A DNA stretch of 64,000 nt from Bacillus sp. RAR_GA_16 (lineage in GTDB: Bacteria > Bacillota > Bacilli > Bacillales > Guptibacillaceae), in NCBI RefSeq assembly GCF_020165985.1, contig NZ_JAIUKZ010000011.1:124001-188000 (forward strand), given 5' to 3'. Both the position numbers and the translations under genes were made by a program. The notes beneath the pieces are model-generated. The model worked only from the letters and a program-made list of their open reading frames with translations, did no database searches and was not told where the DNA came from. Shown piece by piece: positions 8,460 through 17,230 of this stretch (positions are counted from its first letter, which is position 1; every line of letters begins with the position of its first letter).

Positions 8460-9934
8460 CCTCTCGCCTTCGCTTCCTGATTCATTTTTCGAATATGTCG
8501 ACCAGCCGCTATCATGGCATTTGTTTTTCCGTAGTGAAAAAATGATACGTCCCCTTCAGGAAAAGAGGCACTTCTCCCTGCTCTGCCTGCTATTTGCACT
8601 AGCGCACTTTCTGTGAAAACATCATCCTCCGCTCCCAGTACCGCAACTGCAACATTTTCAATCGTAATGCCCCGTTCAAGAATAGTAGAAGAAAGTAAGA
8701 TCGGTATTTCTTTTTTTCGGAACTGAAGAACTTTAGCCGCGCGATCTTCATCTTCTGAATGGACGAATTCACAAGAAAGGTGGTGAGAGTCAAACACGTT
8801 TTTTACTTTTTCAACCATTTTAATCGATGGTAGAAAGACCAATATCGGTTTTTTTGCTCCCATTTGTCTTTTTATCCAATCCATCAAAATTTGTGGAGCC
8901 TTACCTGCGTCAATTTTCTTCTTCCAATTTCCGACCCACTTAAAAGTAGGAACTGGTAGAGGAGATCCGTGATACCTAGAAGGAATGCGTACGACCTGAA
9001 GGTTTTCTTGTTTTAAAAATAATTGAGATGGTGTTGCAGTTAGATAGATGAGTGAGCCACTCTGTTTACGGGCTTTGTTTACGTGATGTTGGAGAGAAGC
9101 GTTGATATTGTATGGAAAAGCATCAACTTCATCAATAATCATGACATCAAAATAGTCCTTATAACGAATGAGCTGGTGAGTAGTTGAAATAACGAAAGAA
9201 GAAGAAGGTTGAGAGTTTCCTCCATAAAGGGGCGAGATCGTAAGACCGGGGAAAACGCTCTCTAAGCGTGGCGTTAATTCTAGAACAACGTCGGTTCGTG
9301 GAGTAGCAATGCAGACAGATTTCTGTTCAGAGAGGGCATGCGCTAAGCCGTGAAAAAGCACTTCCGTTTTTCCACTGCCACAAACTGCCCATATCAGTAC
9401 TGACTGATTTGTTTGAATCGCACGAATCACAGCATTTGATGCCTCTTTTTGACCTTCCGAAAGCTTACCAGACCATTGTAATGTGATGGTTTCCTCTCTT
9501 TTTTTCTTGTAGGTTGATGAGTATAGAGGCGAACAAAAGGTAACCTTCCCCATGATGATGCAATTACGACAATAGTGACAATTCGAACTCTGACATCTAG
9601 CACAAGAAAACGTGGAAAATGACTGCTGACTTCCACATCGCATACATGTTACTTTTCCATTAATTGTTTGAATACCTGGCTCAATTTGAAGATACCCGTT
9701 TACATAATGAGTATGAAGCTCCTGAAGGGGAAAGGGAAGTTCATCGCGTAATAAGTGACGACCTGATAGAAAATGGACCAGTGCGAGATTCGGTTTAAAT
9801 TGCTTATTTATTGGTATGGAAGGTATAGAAGTATAATGACCAATCGGATAAAACTGTGGGAGATGAGAGGAGTGATAAAGTGAGTCAGGCACGAGTACTG
9901 GATAATTATTTAACATATCGGAAGCAAATCTCAT
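8447..9934 (-). CDS. comFA: ComFA, competence DNA-uptake helicase
   Basis: This 495-residue protein (from ATG 9934) has a four-Cys zinc cluster (CMRC...CARC...CHYC...C, about residues 105-145) and a DEAD-box helicase core: Walker A CGSGKTE (about 190), DEVD, TATPSQ and a C-terminal helicase domain ending in QIAGRAGRS. It is the ATPase thought to help pull single-stranded DNA into competent cells. The frame is open up to 10027 inside degV, but GGAAG lies 7 nt before ATG 9934, which matches where family homology begins. That ribosome site is part of a hairpin (see 9920-9946). Confidence 0.93.
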   Translation of the reverse strand: MRFASDMLNNYPVLVPDSLYHSSHLPQFYPIGHYTSIPSIPINKQFKPNLALVHFLSGRHLLRDELPFPLQELHTHYVNGYLQIEPGIQTINGKVTCMRCGSQQSFSTFSCARCQSSNCHYCRNCIIMGKVTFCSPLYSSTYKKKREETITLQWSGKLSEGQKEASNAVIRAIQTNQSVLIWAVCGSGKTEVLFHGLAHALSEQKSVCIATPRTDVVLELTPRLESVFPGLTISPLYGGNSQPSSSFVISTTHQLIRYKDYFDVMIIDEVDAFPYNINASLQHHVNKARKQSGSLIYLTATPSQLFLKQENLQVVRIPSRYHGSPLPVPTFKWVGNWKKKIDAGKAPQILMDWIKRQMGAKKPILVFLPSIKMVEKVKNVFDSHHLSCEFVHSEDEDRAAKVLQFRKKEIPILLSSTILERGITIENVAVAVLGAEDDVFTESALVQIAGRAGRSASFPEGDVSFFHYGKTNAMIAAGRHIRKMNQEAKARGWLK

Positions 9935-9946
9935 TGATTTGCTTCC
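9920..9946 (-). repeat. perfect inverted repeat covering the comFA ribosome site and start
   Basis: GGAAGCAAATC, a 5-nt loop and GATTTGCTTCC form an 11-bp perfect stem. In the comFA mRNA the GGAAG ribosome site is in the stem and the ATG lies in or at the loop. It may work as a translation lock, or as a weak terminator after degV (no U-run follows on that strand). Confidence 0.7.
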
Positions 9947-9962
9947 ATTTTCAATTTCACGG

Positions 9963-10811
9963 TCATACGCGATACCATCCAAGTCCAAGCGCGCCTTCTC
10001 CAAGGTGAGTTGCAATGACAGGCCCAAAATAACTCAATATAATGCTGACATTCGCATACTTTTCTTCTAGCTCAGCTTTCAGGTTTTCTGCTTCTTCTTT
10101 GTTTGTTGAATAAATAAGGGTTGCTTTTATGATCTCGCCACCGCTTGCCGCCTCATCGAAAAGTGTCATAATTTTGTTTAGCGCTTTTTTTCGCGTTCTA
10201 ATTTTTTCATAAGGAACAATCCGTTTGTCTTCAAAAGTCAGTACGGGCTTTATTTGGAGAAGATTACCTACAACAAGCTGTGCCGCATTTAATCGCCCAC
10301 CACGATGCAAATGACTAAGATCGTCTACAAGAAAATAAGCGTTCGTCCCCTGGTTCTTAATCTTTTGAAGTCGCTCTAAGATCTCTTTGCTTCTAAAGCC
10401 GTCCTGTGCCATGCGCGCTGCTTCCAACACATAAAATCCTTGCATCATACAGCTGATCTCAGAATCAAAAACATAGACATCTGCGCCTTCAATCATCTCA
10501 CCTGCAGAATGGGCAGACTGATAAGTTCCGCTTATTCCGCTTGATAATGTAATCGTAATGATTTCATCGTGGGTACGTGCTAAAGTTTCATACGTTTCGA
10601 CAAAACTTCCGATAGAGGGCTGTGATGTCTTTGGTAAAACATTTTCCCTTTTCACTTTTTCAAAAAAATCGTCAGCCTGCATTTCTTTTTCTTCTAAATA
10701 AGATTCGTTACCAAATATCACGCTAAGCGGAATCATGGTGACTTCATATTCGTTTAACATTGGTTCAGGTATATACGCGGTACTATCTGTTACAATAGCA
10801 ACTGTTTTCAT
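9963..10811 (-). CDS. degV: DegV-family fatty-acid-binding protein
   Basis: This 282-residue DegV fold has the N-terminal VTDSTAYIP motif, the TSQPSIGSF segment, the SSGISGTYQSA lipid-headgroup loop and LSHLHRGGRLN. FakB-type members present fatty acids to the FakA kinase. Synteny with comFA and degSU matches Bacillus degV. AAAGAGGCG precedes the ATG, and a good SigA-type promoter lies at 10868-10896. Confidence 0.93.
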   Translation of the reverse strand: MKTVAIVTDSTAYIPEPMLNEYEVTMIPLSVIFGNESYLEEKEMQADDFFEKVKRENVLPKTSQPSIGSFVETYETLARTHDEIITITLSSGISGTYQSAHSAGEMIEGADVYVFDSEISCMMQGFYVLEAARMAQDGFRSKEILERLQKIKNQGTNAYFLVDDLSHLHRGGRLNAAQLVVGNLLQIKPVLTFEDKRIVPYEKIRTRKKALNKIMTLFDEAASGGEIIKATLIYSTNKEEAENLKAELEEKYANVSIILSYFGPVIATHLGEGALGLGWYRV

Positions 10812-10867
10812 CTAAACGCCTCTTTTCAATCTATTAAGTACATCATTCAAGTTACCCTCACATGTTT

Positions 10868-10896
10868 ATGATAGAGTATTTTTCCCATTGTGCCAA
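10868..10896 (-). promoter_or_regulatory. SigA-type promoter of degV
   Basis: On the minus strand TTGGCA (10891-10896), a 17-nt spacer and TATCAT (10868-10873) lie about 57 nt before degV. Confidence 0.6.
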
Positions 10897-11000
10897 TAAA
10901 AGCTTATAGTATTTTTCACATATTTTGTCAACCATTATCCTCCATATTTTTTAATATAAATGTCGTAAAATGAATGTTTTAGTAAATTAGGCAGACATTC

Positions 11001-11017
11001 TGTTACATGATTGTAAT
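11001..11017 (+). promoter_or_regulatory. WalR-box-like direct repeat
   Basis: TGTTAC-ATGAT-TGTAAT fits the published WalR consensus TGTWAH-N5-TGTWAH exactly. It lies about 100 nt before a secreted D,L-endopeptidase gene, a typical WalRK target class. Apart from this box and the degV promoter, the 10812-11119 intergenic region shows no gene. Confidence 0.65.
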
Positions 11018-11119
11018 CTTATGTTCATCGTCCTGTTATCTCAATCATGTAAACTAGCAATCGTGATAGAGAAAAAGAAAATAAAAGGTTTAAACTTATA
11101 AATCAGGGGGAATTATATT

Positions 11120-12046
11120 ATGTTTAAGAAAGTCGTGATCACTACTACACTGGCAGGAACTCTTTTGTTAGCACCTAATGTAAGTGAAGCAGCTTTAGGC
11201 GACCGTACCCTTTACAATGGCATGAGCAACTCTGATGTAACTGAACTTCAAAACGTACTTGACGATAAAGGTTATTTTGACTACCATACAGCAACAGGAT
11301 ATTTTGGAAACATTACGGAAGACGGCGTACGTGACTTCCAACGTAGTGCAGGCATTGGCGTTGATGGCATTGTTGGCCCACAAACAGTAAGCGCATTAAA
11401 AGGAGCAACATCTTCTAAATCAAGCAGTTCTTCTAATACATATAGCGGAACACTTCGTTATGGCGACCGTGGATCAAGTGTAACAAGCCTACAAAGCCAA
11501 CTGAAATCAAAAGGCTACTATAACTATTCAGTAGATGGTATCTACGGATCCATTACACAACAAGCAGTTCGTAGCTTCCAAAGTGCAAACGGCCTGAGCG
11601 TAGATGGCATTGCAGGACCAAACACATTTTCTGCACTTGGTGGAGCTTCTGTAAGTAAATCTTCTTCTTCACAAGTTAAGAGTGCATCAACATCGAACTC
11701 TTCTGTTGTATCAATCGCAAAGCAATATATGGGCGTACCATATGTTTGGGCAGGAACTTCTCCATCTGGATTTGACTGCAGCGGCTACCTACAATACGTA
11801 TTCAACAAAGCTGGTGTTTCTATCCCACGTACTGTAGCTAGCATCTGGAACGCAACAGATAAAGTTTCTTCACCTTCAGTTGGAGATCTTGTTTTCTTTG
11901 AAACTTACAAATCAGGTCCATCTCACGCAGGTATTTACATCGGTAACGGTCAGTTCATTCACGCTTCTTCTTCTTACGGAGTAACAATTAGCAGCATGGA
12001 CAATTCTTACTGGGCACCACGTTACCTTGGAGCAAAACGCGCATAA
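11120..12046 (+). CDS. secreted NlpC/P60 peptidoglycan endopeptidase with two PG-binding domains
   Basis: This 308-residue protein has a signal peptide (1 to about 25, ending SEAA), two PG_binding_1 domains (about 33-95 and 112-175; GYFDYHTATGYFG, VDGIVGPQT and VDGIAGPNT motifs), Ser-rich linkers and a C-terminal NlpC/P60 domain (about 195-305). The catalytic Cys is in FDCSGY, the His is in SHAGIYIG and a further His is in QFIHASS. It probably cuts the D-Glu to diaminopimelate bond of wall peptides, like LytE or CwlO. AGGGGGAA lies before the ATG. It has a single-gene unit with its own terminator and a WalR box. Confidence 0.93.
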   Translation: MFKKVVITTTLAGTLLLAPNVSEAALGDRTLYNGMSNSDVTELQNVLDDKGYFDYHTATGYFGNITEDGVRDFQRSAGIGVDGIVGPQTVSALKGATSSKSSSSSNTYSGTLRYGDRGSSVTSLQSQLKSKGYYNYSVDGIYGSITQQAVRSFQSANGLSVDGIAGPNTFSALGGASVSKSSSSQVKSASTSNSSVVSIAKQYMGVPYVWAGTSPSGFDCSGYLQYVFNKAGVSIPRTVASIWNATDKVSSPSVGDLVFFETYKSGPSHAGIYIGNGQFIHASSSYGVTISSMDNSYWAPRYLGAKRA

Positions 12047-12054
12047 TGATCTAG

Positions 12055-12087
12055 AAAAAGGATCTCCAACTTGGAGATCCTTTTTTT
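12055..12087 (+). terminator. terminator of the NlpC/P60 gene
   Basis: AAGGATCTCC...GGAGATCC forms a perfect stem followed by seven T. Confidence 0.93.
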
Positions 12088-12121
12088 GATGAACTTTCCT
12101 CATTCATTAACGAAAAACTCC

Positions 12122-12150
12122 AAAAAAAAGGCGCGCCTCAGCGCACCTTT
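12122..12150 (-). terminator. degU terminator overlapping the end of the gene
   Basis: The stem GGTGCGC/GCGCGCC (one G-T pair) has a TGAG loop and is followed by TTTTTTT on the minus strand. The upstream arm lies in the last codons of degU, and the stop codon TGA lies at the loop. Confidence 0.85.
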
Positions 12151-12842
12151 ACCCAGCCTTTTTTAATTGCTTCCACAACGGCCTGAGTTCGATCATTTAC
12201 GTTCATTTTTTGCAAAATATTTGATACGTGGTTTTTTACTGTTTTCTCACTAATATAGAGATCTTCCCCGATCGAACGGTTGCTTTTCCCATCTGTTAGC
12301 AACTGAAGTACTTCGCATTCTCGGCGTGTTAAAATATGAAGAGGTTTGCGATATTCCACCTCTTTATAACCGATTTGGGCGGATGGTCTTTTCCCTTCCG
12401 TCGCAAGTCGACGATATTCATTTACTAGGTTATGCGTTACCTTAGGGTGAATATAAGCTCCTCCGGAAGCAACAACCTTAACGGCTTCAACAAGAGAATT
12501 AGCATCCATTTCTTTTAATAAGTAGCCGGCTGCTCCGGTCTTCACAGCATGCGTCACGTACGTTTCGTCATCATGAATGGAAAGGATAATTACCTTTGTT
12601 TCAGGGACTTGTTCAATCAGTTGTCTTGTCGCTTCCACACCATTGACATGTGGCATATTAATATCCATTAATACGACATCAGGCTTGTTTTCTTCAACAA
12701 GACGGAGCGCCTCGTCCCCATCATCACCTTCAGCGATCACTTCAAAGTCATCTTCCATATCCAAAATACGCTTAACACCTTCTCGGAACAAGCGATGGTC
12801 ATCTATAATAATAATTTTAGTTTTGGTCTTTGCTGCATACAT
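12138..12842 (-). CDS. degU: DegU, two-component response regulator
   Basis: This 234-residue NarL/LuxR-type regulator has a receiver domain (about 9-125) with acidic pair DD (14-15), phospho-acceptor Asp about 60 (VLMDINMP) and Lys in LLKEMD. The LuxR-type HTH (about 170-230) contains [12 protein letters not shown] and [16 protein letters not shown]. It is very similar to B. subtilis DegU, which controls exoproteases, competence and biofilm genes. Only 3 nt separate it from degS. GGAGGG precedes the ATG at 10 nt. Targets could include the secreted proteases of this window, but no site was identified. Confidence 0.97.
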   Translation of the reverse strand: MYAAKTKTKIIIIDDHRLFREGVKRILDMEDDFEVIAEGDDGDEALRLVEENKPDVVLMDINMPHVNGVEATRQLIEQVPETKVIILSIHDDETYVTHAVKTGAAGYLLKEMDANSLVEAVKVVASGGAYIHPKVTHNLVNEYRRLATEGKRPSAQIGYKEVEYRKPLHILTRRECEVLQLLTDGKSNRSIGEDLYISEKTVKNHVSNILQKMNVNDRTQAVVEAIKKGWVKVR

Positions 12843-12845
12843 CTC

Positions 12846-13997
12846 TTACACGCCCTCCTGTTCATGTATCGGGATTCTTATCAGTATATATGTACCCTTG
12901 TTCGGCGATGATTGAACCTGAATCGACCCATTTAATAATCCGACACGTTCTTTCATTCCGATTAAACCAAATGATTGGTCTTTACGTACGTTCACATCAA
13001 AACCGATTCCATTATCTTGAATGGTTACCACAATCTTATCACCATCAAGTTTCAGGTCAACACTTATTTCAGTTGCTTCAGCATGCTTGAGAGCATTTTG
13101 TACGGCTTCTTGAACAAGTCGAAAGATGGCTGCCTCAAGACGAACGTGAAGTCTCTGAATCCCCTCATAGTAATCAAAGTAAATTGTCGCCTCTGATCGA
13201 TCATCCACTTTATTCAAATACTTTAACAATGTAGGCACTAAACCAAGATCATCAAGCGCCATCGGACGAAGATCATAGATGAGACGCCTTACTTCTTTTA
13301 ACGCATCTTCAATTAACGCTTTCATATCCTTAATCTCTTTAAATGCTTCATCTTTTCCTTTTTTCTCGTATATTCTTTCAATTAATTGCGAGCGTAATAA
13401 AACATTCGCGAGTACTTGGGCAGGACCATCATGAATTTCTCTAGATAGTCGCTTTCTTTCTTCTTCTTGCGCTTCAATAATTTTAAGTCCATATTCTTGC
13501 TTTCGCTTAGCGTCCTCAATGACCTCGCCGTACTGTCTTAATTCACCATTCAGATAGCTTAGAACGGTTGAGATTTGGCTCATAAATGACTCCGCTTTAT
13601 CCGAAGTGTTCTGCAAAGAAGAAATCCGTTGTTCAAGATCCGATATCTGATCTTTTAACCGTGTTTCCTTTTCCATGCTAACAGAAAGCTTAATTTGAGC
13701 GTCTGAAGCCTTCTCATAGGCATTACGAATTTCTGGCTCTTTATAGTCCTGAAAGTTCTTACTAATCTTTACAAGTTCGGCACGGGCTACACGATCCATT
13801 TGCAATCTTTCCTGCCGGAGACGATGAACGTTGTTGAGTTCTTCTTTTAATAATTGAAGTTGATTATTGACCTTTTGACACTCGTCATGAGAAAGCTCTC
13901 CAATTTCGAACAATTTCGATTTACTACTATTAATACTCTCCATTGTTCTGTCGAGAATGACATCTAATGAATTTGGATCAAGCTTTTGAAAATCCAA
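12846..13997 (-). CDS. degS: DegS, cytoplasmic sensor histidine kinase
   Basis: This 383-residue protein has a long N-terminal coiled-coil sensor region (about 15-180, no membrane segment), a HisKA_3 phospho-acceptor box (SREIHDGPAQ, His about 189) and a HATPase domain with N box (EAVQNALKHA) and DNGIGFD. It phosphorylates DegU. The start is TTG at 13997 with GGAGGGG 5 nt upstream. The downstream degU is only 3 nt away. Confidence 0.97.
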   Translation of the reverse strand: MDFQKLDPNSLDVILDRTMESINSSKSKLFEIGELSHDECQKVNNQLQLLKEELNNVHRLRQERLQMDRVARAELVKISKNFQDYKEPEIRNAYEKASDAQIKLSVSMEKETRLKDQISDLEQRISSLQNTSDKAESFMSQISTVLSYLNGELRQYGEVIEDAKRKQEYGLKIIEAQEEERKRLSREIHDGPAQVLANVLLRSQLIERIYEKKGKDEAFKEIKDMKALIEDALKEVRRLIYDLRPMALDDLGLVPTLLKYLNKVDDRSEATIYFDYYEGIQRLHVRLEAAIFRLVQEAVQNALKHAEATEISVDLKLDGDKIVVTIQDNGIGFDVNVRKDQSFGLIGMKERVGLLNGSIQVQSSPNKGTYILIRIPIHEQEGV

Positions 13998-14036
13998 GCT
14001 TACCCCTCCATTCCTTCAAGGGACGGACGTTAAGAA

Positions 14037-14065
14037 AAGATAGTCCAAAAGTACTTCTTTTACAA
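14037..14065 (-). promoter_or_regulatory. possible SigA promoter of degSU
   Basis: On the minus strand TTGTAA (14060-14065), a 17-nt spacer and TATCTT (14037-14042) lie about 40 nt before degS. Confidence 0.4.
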
Positions 14066-14107
14066 AATTCGTATGTGACCGTCTGTTTATGACTTGAGGA
14101 TCTATAT

Positions 14108-14136
14108 TTGATGGATTAATTTAAGAAACTTATAAT
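14108..14136 (+). promoter_or_regulatory. SigA promoter of yvyE
   Basis: TTGATG (14108-14113), a 17-nt spacer and a perfect TATAAT (14131-14136) lie in the divergent region between degS and yvyE. Confidence 0.6.
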
Positions 14137-14266
14137 AAAAAGGACGCTAGCGCTCTTCATTATTTCCAAATTTAAATACGAACGTTCCATTATGTACTAT
14201 TCGATGATCAGAAACAAATCCCTTTCATTCATTAGAATGTTGAAAGAATATCTGGAGGTTATTCGC

Positions 14267-14899
14267 ATGCTTACTTCATATTATACCGTTAAAAACGAAG
14301 GAGAAAACGAAATCGTCATACAAAAATCCCGATTTATCGCTCACGTGAAAAGAACACCATCAGAAGAGGAAGCGCAAGAATTTATTCAATCCATCAAAAA
14401 AAGACACGCGAGTGCCACTCACAATTGCTCCGCTTACTTAATAGGAGAGCAGGACTTGATTCAAAAAGCGAACGACGATGGAGAACCCTCAGGCACGGCC
14501 GGCGTTCCAATGCTTGAAGTACTAAAAAAACGACATTTAAAAGATACTACCGTAGTCGTTACCCGTTACTTTGGTGGCATTAAACTAGGTGCAGGCGGTT
14601 TAATTCGTGCCTATGGACAATCTGTTTCAGAGGGACTGAATGCTACTGGCATTGTCGAGCGAAAATTGATGACAAAAATAACCACTCAAATTGATTATTC
14701 TTTATTGGGTAAAGTCGAAAACGAAATCCGTTCATCGAATTACTTATTAGATGAGATTGAGTATTTGGAGAATGTCCAAGTTCGAACTCTTGTTGACAGC
14801 GATACGGAAGAATCTTTTATTGATTGGATGACCAATATTGTAAGTGGTCAAGCCACCATAACAATTGGAGAACAAGTGTATCGAGAATATGATGTGTAA
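14267..14899 (+). CDS. yvyE: IMPACT/YigZ-family protein YvyE
   Basis: This 210-residue protein has an N-terminal UPF0029/Impact domain (KSRFIAHVKR, the ATHNCSAY motif and DDGEPSGTAG, about residues 15-125) and a C-terminal YigZ-type domain (about 140-205). GGAGG lies 8 nt before ATG 14267, so the longer open frame from 14192 is not used. Its place beside degS and tagO is conserved in Bacillus. The function is not well defined; eukaryotic Impact affects translation control. Confidence 0.93.
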   Translation: MLTSYYTVKNEGENEIVIQKSRFIAHVKRTPSEEEAQEFIQSIKKRHASATHNCSAYLIGEQDLIQKANDDGEPSGTAGVPMLEVLKKRHLKDTTVVVTRYFGGIKLGAGGLIRAYGQSVSEGLNATGIVERKLMTKITTQIDYSLLGKVENEIRSSNYLLDEIEYLENVQVRTLVDSDTEESFIDWMTNIVSGQATITIGEQVYREYDV

Positions 14900-15028
14900 A
14901 ATGGTTACTGATTAATCCAAAAGGGTATTGGTCACTATAGATCCTCCTATCAATTAACATGAAAGCCCCATATTCGGGAAAGATAGAAGCAATAGGATAA
15001 TTTCAATAAAAGCTTAACAAGAAACCTC

Positions 15029-15056
15029 TTGCAATACACACCTATTTTGATATGAT
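15029..15056 (+). promoter_or_regulatory. SigA-type promoter of tagO
   Basis: TTGCAA (15029-15034), a 16-nt spacer and TATGAT (15051-15056) lie 45 nt before the tagO start. Confidence 0.55.
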
Positions 15057-15100
15057 ATGAAAGGAATGAATTACTATTCCTCAGTTAGAGGGGGATTTTA

Positions 15101-16180
15101 TTGTATTCGTTAGCAGAGTATTTAATTGCTTTTTTGATATCGATAAGCGTGGCTGTCCTAGCTACACCAGTCGTAAAATTCTTATCACTGAAATTTAAAA
15201 TAGCTGATAAACCAAATCAACGTAAAGTTCATAAAGGACTAATGCCGTCTGCCGGCGGACTTGCGATTTTTGCTGGAACCGTTGCAGGATTTTTATATTT
15301 AAGTCCTTACTCACCTTATATGACCGAAATTGTCGTTGCGGGAACACTAATTATTGTTTTAGGCGTGTTTGATGATCGTTTTGCAGTATCGCCTAAAGTG
15401 AAGTTAGTTGGTCAAATTATCGCTGCGATTATCGTCGCGTCATCTGGACTACAAGTAGAATTCATCTCACTGCCTTTTGTTGGGCGAATTGAATTTGGGT
15501 TTCTTAGCTTCTTTATCACAGTTTTGTGGATTGTCGGCGTTACCAATTCCATTAACTTGATTGACGGACTTGACGGGCTTGCTGCTGGAGTTTCTACAAT
15601 TGCCTTGGGTTCCATCCTAACAATGGCCATTTTAGACCAACAGCTTGTTGTCATTGCACTTGCGGTGATTTTAATCGGTAGTACACTCGGCTTCCTCTTT
15701 TTCAACTTTCATCCAGCAAGCATTTTCATGGGAGATACCGGAGCACTCTTTCTCGGCTTCGCTATTTCAGTGATATCAATGCTTGGATTGTTTAAAAGTG
15801 TAACCGTCTTTAGTTTGATTATACCTGTCATCATTTTGGCGGTTCCCATTTTTGATACGTTCTTTGCAATCGTAAGACGTGTTTCGAGAAAACAAAAGAT
15901 TTCAACGCCTGATAAGTTTCATATCCACCATTGTTTACTGGCCATAGGATTCTCACATCAATCAACCGTTATTATTATCTACCTTCTCAGCTTTTTCTTT
16001 GGCATCACAGCCATTTTATTCTCAGCATCCACTTTATGGGGCTCTCTTTTCTTACTTTTATTAGTTCTCGTTGTTATTCAGTTTACTGCCGAATTAATTG
16101 GACTAATTGGTAATCAGCGAAAACCACTTATTAACACGTTAAAGAAACTGTTGGTGTTTACAAGTACAATGAGACGTTAA
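15101..16180 (+). CDS. tagO: TagO, undecaprenyl-phosphate GlcNAc-1-phosphate transferase
   Basis: This 359-residue WecA/MraY-family protein has about ten to eleven membrane segments. Family motifs are present: KPNQRKVHKG, the Mg-binding DD of GVFDDRF, NLIDGLDGLAAG, NFHPASIFMGDTG and the cytoplasmic HIHH near residue 274. It transfers GlcNAc-1-P from UDP-GlcNAc to undecaprenyl phosphate, starting wall-polymer synthesis. The start is TTG at 15101 after AGAGGGGGAT. It converges with tagU across a shared terminator. It probably starts the polymer assembled by the enzymes encoded at 17-31 kb. Confidence 0.95.
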   Translation: MYSLAEYLIAFLISISVAVLATPVVKFLSLKFKIADKPNQRKVHKGLMPSAGGLAIFAGTVAGFLYLSPYSPYMTEIVVAGTLIIVLGVFDDRFAVSPKVKLVGQIIAAIIVASSGLQVEFISLPFVGRIEFGFLSFFITVLWIVGVTNSINLIDGLDGLAAGVSTIALGSILTMAILDQQLVVIALAVILIGSTLGFLFFNFHPASIFMGDTGALFLGFAISVISMLGLFKSVTVFSLIIPVIILAVPIFDTFFAIVRRVSRKQKISTPDKFHIHHCLLAIGFSHQSTVIIIYLLSFFFGITAILFSASTLWGSLFLLLLVLVVIQFTAELIGLIGNQRKPLINTLKKLLVFTSTMRR

Positions 16181-16213
16181 AAAAAGCATCCGCAATTAGG
16201 CGGATGCTTTTTT
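16181..16213. terminator. bidirectional terminator between tagO and tagU
   Basis: AAAAAGCATCCGC and its complement form a perfect stem around AATTAG, with A- and T-runs on the two sides, between two converging genes. Confidence 0.93.
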
Positions 16214-16221
16214 GATCTTCA

Positions 16222-17190
16222 TTATTTCGATGAATTTAGAATGCCATTTAATTTCTGGCTTAAGGAAGCTACGCTTTCTTCATCAGGTTTAAAGTAATAA
16301 ACGTTATTAATTCGTTCATCGGTCCCATCAATTGTTAGGCTTTCAATATCTGATGAACTGACATCAGAATAAGCTTTTTGAAGAGCAAATAACTCAGTTG
16401 GCTTTAGATTTGTTTCAATGTTATTGCCGATGTGTTGAGCAATGTCATCAAGCTTAAACAAACCTGATGCAGTCGAAACTTCGTCCATCGCTGCTTTTAT
16501 GACCTGTTTCTGCCGGTCGCTTCGCCCAAAATCTCCTCTTGGGTCATCCTTACGCATCCGTGCGTAGGCTAGCGCTTCAGTCCCATCGAGTGTCATTGGA
16601 CCTTCAGTAAAGGTCGCTCTCCCGCCTGGTACATCCGTGTGAGCAACAAAATCAAATGGAACGTCAACGGTAATGCCACCAATTTCATCAATAACCTCTT
16701 TAAATCCTTCAAAGTTTACTTTCACATAATAATCAATTGGTATATTTAAGAAGTTCTCAACCGTATTAATGGTCATTTCTGTACCCCCGTAAGCATGGGC
16801 ATGGGTAATTTTATCCTCAATGCCCTTCCCTACGATTTCAACACGTGAATCCCTTGGTATGCTGAGTAAGTTGACCTTCTTCGTATCGGGGTCTACTGTC
16901 GCTACCATGAGCGTATCGGTTCGACCATTTTCACCACCCGTTGAATAATCTTCTATCCCCATCAGTAAGATTGTAATTGGATCTTTTGTAACAGCTACTT
17001 CTGCGTCACGCAGCTCCGATTTTTCTCCTCTAGAAAGGCCTTGATAGGAGCCGGATGCTGCATCATAAGCATTATAGGCAAGATAAGCACCATAGCCAAT
17101 TAAGACCAGGACAATTAACAGGACAAAAGTTAAAAGTCTGCGAAATAAGCTTTTCTTTCGCCTTCTTCTAATTCTTGATTGTTTTTTCAT
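16222..17190 (-). CDS. tagU: TagU/LytR, LCP-family polymer:peptidoglycan ligase
   Basis: This 322-residue protein has a basic N-terminus and one membrane segment (about 16-38), then an extracellular LytR-CpsA-Psr domain (about 75-225). Motifs include GRTDTLMVATVDP, LLSIPRDSRVEI, KITHAHAYGG and DFGRSDRQKQVI with the polyprenyl-phosphate-binding Arg/Asp. The family moves lipid-linked glycopolymers such as teichoic acids onto peptidoglycan. GCGGGGAA lies before the ATG. Its place next to tagO suggests it attaches the polymer made by this cluster. Confidence 0.93.
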   Translation of the reverse strand: MKKQSRIRRRRKKSLFRRLLTFVLLIVLVLIGYGAYLAYNAYDAASGSYQGLSRGEKSELRDAEVAVTKDPITILLMGIEDYSTGGENGRTDTLMVATVDPDTKKVNLLSIPRDSRVEIVGKGIEDKITHAHAYGGTEMTINTVENFLNIPIDYYVKVNFEGFKEVIDEIGGITVDVPFDFVAHTDVPGGRATFTEGPMTLDGTEALAYARMRKDDPRGDFGRSDRQKQVIKAAMDEVSTASGLFKLDDIAQHIGNNIETNLKPTELFALQKAYSDVSSSDIESLTIDGTDERINNVYYFKPDEESVASLSQKLNGILNSSK

Positions 17191-17230
17191 TCTGTTTCCC
17201 CGCTTCTCTCAAGCTTCTCTCTTTTCACCG

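Noticed and set aside
14900-15028. Terminator or riboswitch between yvyE and tagO
   Set aside because: Only weak short stems around GCCCCATATTCGGG; no T-run or conserved aptamer pattern.
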